Below are positions 7,909-17,100 of a stretch of DNA of 64,000 nucleotides, piece after piece. Below the pieces are notes generated by a model, which had not been told where the DNA came from, did not search any database, and worked only from the letters and a program-made list of their open reading frames with translations. This DNA is from Flavobacterium sp. (GTDB lineage: Bacteria > Bacteroidota > Bacteroidia > Flavobacteriales > Flavobacteriaceae): NCBI RefSeq assembly GCF_029945805.1, contig NZ_JAQSDH010000002.1:26974-90973 (forward strand). The letters are read 5' to 3'. A program made the translations under genes and the position numbers. Numbering within the stretch: position 1 is the stretch's first letter; the number at the start of each line of letters is the position of its first letter.

Positions 7909-8433
7909 ATGAAAAACATTTTAAAAAAAATAAACTTTTTACTCGTTATAATAGTAGCCTCAACTTCAACAATCTATGCTCAGAAAAACAGGAAAGCTAA
8001 TAAAGATACTGAAGCATGGCGATATGAAATTGAAGCCGTACAAACCGGAACACAGGGAAGCTACTTAATTAAGGTTTGGTCCTATTCAAAAAAACCAGAT
8101 GTAGCAATAGAGCAAGCTAAGAAAAATGCTGTACATGGAATTATTTTCCAAGGCTTTACAGGAACACAATCCGTTTCAGGCCAGAAACCCTTAACTACTA
8201 ACGTAAATTTAGAAGAAGAAAAGTCAGATTTCTTCAAATCATTTTTTGCGGATGGCGGCAAGTATATGAAGTTTGTATCATTGTCAAACGACGGCGCTGT
8301 CGCGGCAGGAGACAGAATGAAAGTAGGTAAAGAATATAAAATTGGAGTAATAGTTTCAATTAATGTCGCTGCATTGAGAAGAGACTTAGAAGAAGCAGGA
8401 ATTATTAAATCACTAGGTGCTGGGTTTAACTAA
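7909..8433 (+). CDS. Exported LPP20-like protein, function unknown
   Basis: A 174-residue protein with a signal peptide (residues 1-24, ending STIYAQ). The mature part includes GSYLIKVWSYSKKPDVAIEQ followed by AKKNAVHGIIFQGF: a strand followed by an alanine-patterned helix, the arrangement seen in LPP20/FlgT-N-like domains. The same layout recurs in the broken neighbour at 8443-8922 (NAKRKAIRDVLFQGIIEG), so the two are paralogues from tandem duplication. Downstream neighbours (a DUF6175 protein and a 318-residue exported protein) follow with short gaps, suggesting one transcript. Domain naming is by eye and tentative. Confidence 0.7.
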   Translation: MKNILKKINFLLVIIVASTSTIYAQKNRKANKDTEAWRYEIEAVQTGTQGSYLIKVWSYSKKPDVAIEQAKKNAVHGIIFQGFTGTQSVSGQKPLTTNVNLEEEKSDFFKSFFADGGKYMKFVSLSNDGAVAAGDRMKVGKEYKIGVIVSINVAALRRDLEEAGIIKSLGAGFN

Positions 8434-8442
8434 TCTGTAATT

Positions 8443-8922
8443 ATGAAAATAAATATAACACTCATTTGCGGTCTATTATTCGGATTACTAACACTTTCAA
8501 GTTGTGGCAACCAAAAAAAAACAATGGGTAATTATACATTTAAAACAGCATGTTTAAGAACCAACTTAGATGGCTCACAATCTTTAATAGCTTGGGGAAA
8601 TGGCTAAAATAAAGAGAATGCCGTTGAGAATGCTAAAAGAAAAGCAATACGAGATGTGCTCTTTCAAGGAATTATTGAAGGAAAACAAGATTGCAATTTA
8701 CCTCCACTAATCTTAGAAGTAAATGCACAGAATAAACATGAAGCTTACTGTAACCATTTTTTTGCAGATAACAATGAGTTTAAAGATTTCATTTCCGTAA
8801 CAAAGGAATTAAAATCTTTTAAAGCGAGTGGAGATCAGAGTATAATTTATGGATTAGAAGTTCGAGTTTCACTACCTGAACTAAAGAAAAAAATGATATC
8901 AGACGGAATTCTTAAAAATTAA
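8443..8922 (+). pseudogene. Lipoprotein paralogue broken by an in-frame TAA
   Basis: From ATG 8443 the frame reads a lipoprotein signal (MKINITLICGLLFGLLTLSS with Cys21 next), continues to SLIAWGNG, meets TAA at 8605-8607, and resumes in the same frame as NKENAVENAKRKAIRDVLFQ through to the stop at 8920-8922. Both halves align with the intact paralogue at 7909-8433 (AWGNG/VWSYS region, AIEQAKKNAVHGIIFQGF), so this is one 159-codon gene with a single stop. Nothing else is decayed: no frameshift, and the remaining codons look normal. A recent nonsense mutation or a sequencing error both fit; the codon would need only one change. The 3' part (ATG 8656, 88 residues) lacks a signal peptide, so independent function is unlikely. 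Confidence 0.8.
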
Positions 8923-8929
8923 CAATAAA

Positions 8930-9898
8930 ATGACAAACAAATATTTTAAAAATAATGCCATCACATTAATGTTATTATTATCATCAACATTAATATTTTC
9001 ACAAGCAGTAAATAAACCATCAATAATGGTTTTTCCTTCCGATGATTGGATGGAAAACAATAACTATATGGACACTGTAGATAATCAAGGAACACAAACT
9101 AAAGTTCCAAATTATGCAAGAGCTTTATTAAACGATGATTTAACTCAAGTAATTAGTACCATAGAAGGATTAATGAAAGAAAGAAATTATCCTTTAACAA
9201 ATCTGTCTTCAACTTTAAAAGATATTACAGATAGAAACGCGTTGGCAAATGCTGAAACCAGTGAAGATGGCGCAAGTACAAGTGAAGGCCCAAAGGACAA
9301 ACTATTAAGCACCGCGCGACCAGATATCGTATTATATGTATTTTGGAAAATCAACTCAATTGGTCCAAAAAAATCGATAACATTTAGACTTTCAGGTATA
9401 GATGCCGGAACAAATAAGCCTCAAGCAACTGCCGATGGTACCGGTAATGAATTAATTGGAGCCACTTTACCAGTAATGTTAAAAACATCAGTTTTGTCAC
9501 ATATTGACAATTTTAACTCACAGTTGATGACCTTTTTTGAGGAAATGCAAGTTAAGGGAAGGGAAGTTTCTGTAGAAATACAAGTCTTTGATGGAGCTCC
9601 TAAAAACCTGAACTCTGAAATTAACGAAGATGGCGATGAACTTTCAGATGATCTTAAAAGATGGATGAAATCTAATACGGTAAACGGTGCTTTTACCCTT
9701 CAAACTAAAACTGCTACCAAAATGCAACTTGTTTCTGTTCGGATTCCTCTCAGAGGTGAAGATGGAGCTGCTTACACAACGGATGATTTCGGTACTGCAC
9801 TAAGAAAATATCTTAAAAAAACATATAAATTCCCAAGTTCTAATTACAGTATTGGAACCGGTAAAGCAGTTATAGTAATTGGAGGGAAAAGTCAGTAA
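8930..9898 (+). CDS. DUF6175-like exported protein
   Basis: A 322-residue protein. The N-terminus (MTNKYFKNNAITLMLLLSS, then TLIFSQA) is a signal peptide cut near residue 26. The mature start KPSIMVFPSDDWMENNNY matches the opening I associate with DUF6175, a Bacteroidota family of unknown role. Residues about 45-130 include YARALLNDDLTQVISTIEGL, and STARPDIVLYVFWKINSIGP reads as a Rossmann-like strand typical of CsgG/TolB-N-like envelope proteins. The C-terminal third (LVSVRIPLRGEDGAAYTTDD) is a separate domain. It starts 7 nt after the broken gene and is followed 20 nt later by another exported protein: one operon. Confidence 0.75.
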   Translation: MTNKYFKNNAITLMLLLSSTLIFSQAVNKPSIMVFPSDDWMENNNYMDTVDNQGTQTKVPNYARALLNDDLTQVISTIEGLMKERNYPLTNLSSTLKDITDRNALANAETSEDGASTSEGPKDKLLSTARPDIVLYVFWKINSIGPKKSITFRLSGIDAGTNKPQATADGTGNELIGATLPVMLKTSVLSHIDNFNSQLMTFFEEMQVKGREVSVEIQVFDGAPKNLNSEINEDGDELSDDLKRWMKSNTVNGAFTLQTKTATKMQLVSVRIPLRGEDGAAYTTDDFGTALRKYLKKTYKFPSSNYSIGTGKAVIVIGGKSQ

Positions 9899-9918
9899 TA
9901 ATCAATAAAATAAAAAAC

Positions 9919-10875
9919 ATGAAGAAAATTATCTTGTTAGGCATTTTCACAATGTGCTATAATTTCACTTTGGCTCAAAACGAAAAAGGAAGCACAAATG
10001 ATGCTGCCAGAATAACTTTAGCAACTTATGTGCCGCAACAAATTGATATGATGCCCGATGCGGCCCGTAGTATTTTAGCAAACAAATTAAGTCAAATTGT
10101 AACCCAAAACGGAATGGGCGGATCAGCAAATAGCGAAAGATTTATTATTACCGCTAATATAAATGTGATTAGCAAAGATTTGACTCCTACAGCACCATCA
10201 ATGACAGCCTTTGTATTGGAAGTTACCCTGCACATTGGAGATGGTATAGAAGGGACTAAATTTTCAAGCACATCAATTACTGTAAAAGGTGTCGGTGAAA
10301 ACGAAACCAAAGCCTATATCTCTGCTTTGAAAGGTATTAATCCTAAAAATGCAACTATTCAAAGCTTTGTAGAAAACGGCAAATCAAAAATCATAGAATA
10401 TTATACTAGCAAATGTGATTTTATAATAAAAGAAGCTCAAACTCTTGTAAGCCAAAATAAGTATGAAGAAGCAATTTATAAATTAACTAGTGTACCAACA
10501 GTTTGTAAAAGTTGTTATGATAAATGTATGGATGCAGTAGCGCCAATTTATAAAAAGAAAATAGACAGAGAATGTAAACTAAAATTAGCAGAAGCAACTA
10601 ATTACTGGTCAGCAAATCAATCCGTTGATGTTGCAAATCAGGTCGGAGAACTACTTACTACAATAGATCCTTCAGCAGCTTGTTTTGGAGATGTAAAAAC
10701 ACTATCCAATAAAATAGCAGCAAGAGTTAAAGAACTAGATGCAAGAGAATGGAAATATATATTAAAAGACCAAGCACAAGAAAGTGAAAGAATAAAAGCT
10801 ATTAGAGATATTGGAGTAGCTTATGGAAACGGTCAGCCAAAAACTGTTACTTACAATGTTAGAGGTTGGTGGTAG
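9919..10875 (+). CDS. Exported protein of unknown function, last of the block
   Basis: A 318-residue protein with a signal peptide (residues 1-19, ending TLAQ). The first domain (about 25-165) includes ARSILANKLSQIVTQNGMGG and ERFIITANINVISKDLTP, the pattern of CsgG/curli-assembly-like N-terminal domains. The second part is helical with a cysteine cluster (VPTVCKSCYDKC) and a TPR-like pair (LVSQNKYEEAIYKL), and ends VTYNVRGWW. It is the last gene of a set of five exported proteins (6544-10875) that probably act together at the outer membrane. The function is unknown; the CsgG comparison is inference from sequence feel, not from a search. Confidence 0.72.
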   Translation: MKKIILLGIFTMCYNFTLAQNEKGSTNDAARITLATYVPQQIDMMPDAARSILANKLSQIVTQNGMGGSANSERFIITANINVISKDLTPTAPSMTAFVLEVTLHIGDGIEGTKFSSTSITVKGVGENETKAYISALKGINPKNATIQSFVENGKSKIIEYYTSKCDFIIKEAQTLVSQNKYEEAIYKLTSVPTVCKSCYDKCMDAVAPIYKKKIDRECKLKLAEATNYWSANQSVDVANQVGELLTTIDPSAACFGDVKTLSNKIAARVKELDAREWKYILKDQAQESERIKAIRDIGVAYGNGQPKTVTYNVRGWW

Positions 10876-11031
10876 GATAAAATTAGTTTGGTTAAACATT
10901 TACCTTCTTAAATCTGAACAATTTCCCCATTGTTATAATGCTCAAAATAAGAATTATTTTATGTAAGAGAGTGTGAGTTACCTTTTGGCGGATAGTTTTT
11001 TATCAAAAATAGGATACGAACAAAATTTAAC

Positions 11032-11039
11032 TATTTTTG
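11032..11039 (+). promoter_or_regulatory. Possible -7 element before the adhesin gene
   Basis: TATTTTTG fits TAnnTTTG and lies 89 nt before the start at 11128. No TTG is present at the expected -33 spacing, so this is weak. The rest of the 252-nt gap shows no gene. Confidence 0.3.
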
Positions 11040-11127
11040 TCTGATAAGTTAGGTTAAAAATAATCTAAATAGTTTAGTTAGCCCCAAATTAAATAAAATA
11101 GAACCATGATTTTCAAAAGATTAAACA

Positions 11128-14100
11128 ATGAAACATATTTACATCGCTATTTTACTAGTTTTGGGGCAACACCTTGCCGCAGCTAATGAAAATAAGACTT
11201 TACTCGCTCCGTCCGCGACTATTTCGGGAGGAACTTCTGTATGCCAAAATTCGGCTAACCCGGTAATAACTTTTACAGGAAGCGGAGGAACTGCTCCGTA
11301 TACATTTACGTATACACTAAATGGAATTTCACAAACACCAATTGTAAGTTCAGGAAATGTTGGAACTCTAACTGCAAATACTGCAATTACAGGAACATTT
11401 ACTTATAATTTAGTTAGTGTTCAAGATTCGTCTGGCACTCAAAATCTGAATTTGACTCCTGTTGTTATAACTGTAAATGCTCCTCCAACAATTAATTTTA
11501 CCTTTACTAATGACAATACTTGTTCAGGGACAGTGGTTCAATTTACCTCAACAGTATCGGGAGCAGGGACAAACAATTACTCTTGGGATTTTGGAGATGG
11601 ATCACCGCTCTCAACTCAGCAAAATCCAATGCATTCATTTACTTCTTTAGGATGTGGGACTACTACATTTTCTGTAGTTTTAACTGTTACACGAGGTGGT
11701 TGTACAGTAACAAGAACTCAGAACGTTACAGTAAAGCAGAAACCGGATATTAGTTTTAATGATCCAAATGCAACAAGTTCAGCAAATCAATTTAGTAATT
11801 GCACAGTCGCTTCACTTACAAATACAAGTTATTCAATAACTGTTGATAACACATCAGCTTCACTTGGTTGCATAACATCATACTCAATAAATTGGGGTGA
11901 TACTACTCCATCTCAAAACAACATTAACTTTCCCATATCTCATACTTATACCCAATTAAGTGTATACAATATGGTTATAACCGCCATAGGAAATTTTAAC
12001 TGTAGTAATTCTGTAAGTTATGAAGTTAAAAATATTTCCAATCCTTCTGCAGGAGTACTAAATCCTGGCGGCACGGTTGATATGTGTATACCGTCACCGG
12101 TTATTCAATATACAATTGGTAATTGGGCACAAAATTCACCAGGCACAACTTATGCAATTAACTATGGTGATAATTCTCCTATTGTAAATATAAGTCAGGC
12201 GACAATGGTGGCTTCACCATATTATAATGCCATAAATCCATTACTTTCTACAAACTATCCTATTCCATACTCCTACAATACTAATAGTTGCCTTAATGGT
12301 GGGGGTGATTTTATCATAACTTTAGTTGTTACAAACGCTTGTAGGACTACTACGGGAACAGTTGTGGGAGGAAACACCAGGTCAAAACCTGTAGCAGATT
12401 TTACATCCCTCCCAATTGAATGTATTACTTCAAATGTTTTATTTTCCAATACAACAATCTTAGGATATGACAGCGGGTGCGTAAGGGATACAAGATTTAC
12501 TTGGAATTTTGGCGACCCTGCTAGTGGAGCAAATAATATAATTACCACAGGATGGGTAACAAATGCTACAAATGCTAATCATATATTTTCGGCAGCAGGT
12601 CTATATACCATTACACTTACGGCCCAAAATGGATGTGGCACAACTACAAAAACTCAACAAATCTGCATAGAATCTCCGTTAGTGCCGCTGTTTACATTAA
12701 GTCCAAACACAGGATGTACGCCTTTAGCTGTTAATACTACAAACAATACTAATCTAGCAAACCAATGTTCTCCACCAATTTATTTGTGGAATGTAACTTA
12801 TGCTAGTGGTAATTGCGGTTCTTTATCAGCTTTCACTTATACAGGTGGAACATCAGCAACATCAGCAAATCCATCTTTTAATTTTACAGAGGCTGGGACG
12901 TATTCTATTAGCGTTACAATTAGAAATTCGTGTGGTCCAGTAACATCTGCTATACAAACGGTAGTTGTTAAAAAACCGCCAAGTATAACCTTGATAAATG
13001 GAATATTACCTAATTACTGCGGTTCAGCAAATGTAAACCCAATAGCAACAGTAAACAGTTGTGCGCCAGCTAGTAGCACATTAACCTATTCCTGGAGTTT
13101 TCCTGGAGGCACGCCATCTACCTCTAATTTCGCAAATCCAGTAAATATTAATTATCCAACTACAGGAAATTATACTATTTCTTTAGTAGTTTCAAATGAA
13201 TGTGGACCTTCCAATACTGCAACACAATCCTTTGTAGTAAATCCAACGCCAGTAATTACAAACAGCAGTTTAAGTCAAACTATTTGTTCAGGTTCAGCAA
13301 CTACCTTAGTTACTTTAACGGCAATTCCAGTCGGCACCACTTTTTCCTGGACAGCTTCGGCAACAGCTGGGATAAGTGGATTTACTTCTTCCGGGACTAC
13401 TAATACTATCCCCTCACAAATCATCAATACGACTAATACTAACCCAGGCACAATTACTTACTTAATTACTCCAACTGTTGGAGGTTGTATCGGTGCTCCA
13501 GTAAATTATGTTGTTACAGTCAATCCTGCTCCATCCATAACAACTCCACTCCAACCAAGTTCTGTTTGTTTAGGAGGAACTCCAACACCTTTGACAATAG
13601 TATTAAATAGTTCAGCAGTCGTTCCTACATACCAGTGGTATTCAAATACCAGTAGTTCGACAACAGGAGGCACATTAATCAGTGGAGCCACTAATGCTAC
13701 TTTTAACCCTCTAGCTTCAACTGTAGGAACCTTGTATTATTATTGTGTTATCTCATTATCTTCTGGAGGTTGTTCTAGTATAACCTCAAATATTGTAACG
13801 GTAACTGTTAATCCATTACCCACAATAACAGTTCACCCTACACCAACACAAAGTATATGTGTTGGAGGTGTTATTCCGACACTGAATGTATCCTATGCAG
13901 GAGGATTAGGAACACCAACTTATCAATGGTATAGTAATACAACTAGCACTTCGTCAGGAGGAACATCAGTTGGCACAAATTCTTCAAGCTATACACCACC
14001 TGTTTTTAATACTGCAGGCACATTCTATTATTATGCTGTAGTTAGTTTAAGTGGTAATGGTTGTGGTACAGTTTCCAGTAATTCATCTGAAATTATTGTT

Positions 14101-17100
14101 GTTGCCGATCCAACTTTGACAATACAGCCTTTGACTACTCAAACAGTCTGTCAAAATTCAGCGGCTACAGCATTAACAGTCGTTGCCTCAGGAGGGGTTG
14201 GTTCTTATACTTACCAATGGTATACCAATCCAAATAGCACAACACCTTCAGGGACATTAATTTCTGGGGCAACTAATGCTTCTTATTCTCCACCAACAAA
14301 TATAGTTGGAACACAATATTACTATTGCATCATTACTCAAACCGATTTAGGTTGTTCAGTAACTAGTGCAATAGCTACAGTTATTGTGGTCAATGCTCCC
14401 CAAATTATTACGCAACCACAATCAGCCTCTATTTGTGAAGGTGCACCTCAGACACCATTAAATGTTGCTTATAACAACGGAACTGGAACCGCAAGTTACC
14501 AATGGTATGATTCAACTGGTTTGATTTCAGGTGCAACCTCAGCTTCTTATACTCCAACAAATACTGTAACCACAAATTATTATTGCATTATAACTTTCTC
14601 ATCAGGGGGATGTACAAGCATAACTTCAGCTACAGCTACTGTAACTATCAATACTTTACCAACAATTGCATTGCAACCTACGCCAACACAAAGTATTTGT
14701 ATTGGAGGTGTTATTCCAATACTGACTGTATCCTATATAGGAGGAGTAGGAACGCCAACTTATCAATGGTATAGTAATACAACTAGCACTACGTCAGGAG
14801 GAACATCAGTTGGCACAAATTCTTCAAGCTATACACCACCTGTCTTTAACACAGCAGGCACATTCTATTATTATGTTACAGTTAGTTTAAGTGGTAATGG
14901 TTGCGGAACGGCAATTAGTAATGTTGCGCAGGTTATAGTAATAGCTGACCCTATCATTAATACTCAGCCTTTAGTTACTCAGACGCAATGTCAAAATTCT
15001 ACTGCAACACCGTTAACAGTTGTTTCATCTGGTGGGATAGGAATTTTTAATTATCAATGGTATAATACATTAACTCCTGTAAATACCGGAGGAACTCCTA
15101 TAGGAACCAATACATCAAGTTTTACTCCGCCTACATCAACTGTAGGAACATTTTATTATTATTGTTTGGTATCACAATCTGGTTTAGGTTGTTCAGTAGC
15201 TAGTACAATTGCAACAGTTATTGTGGTCAATGCTCCTCAAATAATTACACAGCCACAATCAGTATCTATTTGTGAAGGTGCGCCTCAAACACCATTAACG
15301 GTTACGTATAGTAACGGAACCGGAACCGCAAGTTACCAATGGTATGATTCAACTGCATTGATTTCTGGTGCGACTTCAGCTACCTATACACCAACAAATA
15401 CTGTAACAACAGATTATTATTGTATTATCACATTCTCATCTGGGGGATGCACGAGTATAACTTCGGCAACAGCTACTATAACTGTAAATCCATTACCAGC
15501 AATTTCATTACAACCTACGCCAACACAAAGTATCTGTGCAGGAGGTTCTATTTCGGCACTTACTGTATCATACTCTGGAGGATTAGGAACACCAACTTAT
15601 CAATGGTATAGTAATACAACCAGCTCAACATCAGGAGGAACACCAGTAGGCACTAATTCTTCAAGCTATACACCACCTGTTTTTAATACTGCTGGGACAT
15701 TCTATTACTATGTAGTGATTAGTTTAAATGGAAGTGGCTGTGGAAATATTACGAGCCAGATAGCCCAGATTGATGTAGTACCAGACCCATCTATTACAAC
15801 TCAGCCTTTAGTGACTCAAACACAGTGTCAAAGCTCAGCAGCTACACCTTTAGTTGTTGTTTCAAGTGGTGGAATAGGAACTTTTAATTATCAATGGTAT
15901 TCAAATACATCTCCATCAAACTCGGGCGGTACTGCGATACCCGGTGCAACTACTGATATCTATATCCCACTAACAGATGTAGTAGGCACTAAATATTATT
16001 ATTGTGTAATTACACAATCAGGAGTTGGTTGTAATGTAACAAGTGCTGTTGCTACTGTTATTGTAGTGACCGCTCCAATAATAACAATACAACCCCAATC
16101 TGATACTGTTTGTTTCGGTTCAGTTTTGACACCGCTGACTATAGCTTACATTAATGGTACAGGAACAGCAAGCTATCAATGGTATGATGATAATGGTATT
16201 ATTGTTGGAGCTATTAACGACACTTATACGCCTACAAATACAATTACAACAAGTTTTTATTGCATCATAACCTTTGCTTCTGGAGGTTGTACAAGTATTA
16301 CATCAAATACAGCGACTGTAACTATAAATCCTATTCCTACTGTAGATCAACAACCAATACTATTGCAAAGTGTTTGTGTTGGTATTGATATAACGCCACT
16401 AACGGTAAGCTATATTGGTGGATTTGGAACCGTTACTTATCAATGGTATAGTAATACAAATAATTCAACAATAGGTGGTACACCTGTTGGTACTAATTCT
16501 GCATCTTATACACCACAAGTTTATACAATAGCAAATTCATATTACTATTATGTAACGCTTAGCTTTAGTGGAAGCGGGTGTGGGACAATCACCAGTAGTG
16601 TTGCTCAAGTAGATGTAGTTAATGATCAAACGGTTACAGTTCAACCATTGGTTACTCAAACAGTTTGTCAAAACTCTCTACCAACTGTTTTGGGTGTTAC
16701 CGTATCAGGCGGTTTAGGAACTGTATATAACTATCAATGGTATAGTTCAAGTACTAATAACACTACTTCAGGAACAGTTATAACAGGGGAAACAAATAAT
16801 ACGTTTATACCACCAACAATAACGGCTGGTACAGTATATTATTATTGTCTAATAACGCAGGCCGTTGGTTCAGGATGTAATGCAACAACGAATACCGCTG
16901 AGGTAATTGTAAATGTAGCTCCGGCATTGGCAAACCAACCCATTTCAAGCACTGTCTGTGTAAACGAAACGCCAACGCTCTTATCATTAACTTATACCAA
17001 CGGTATAGGGATCCCAACCTATCAATGGTTTTCAAATACTATAAATTCTAATATTGGTGGAAATACAATTGCAAGTGCAACAAATGCAACATATTCTGCA

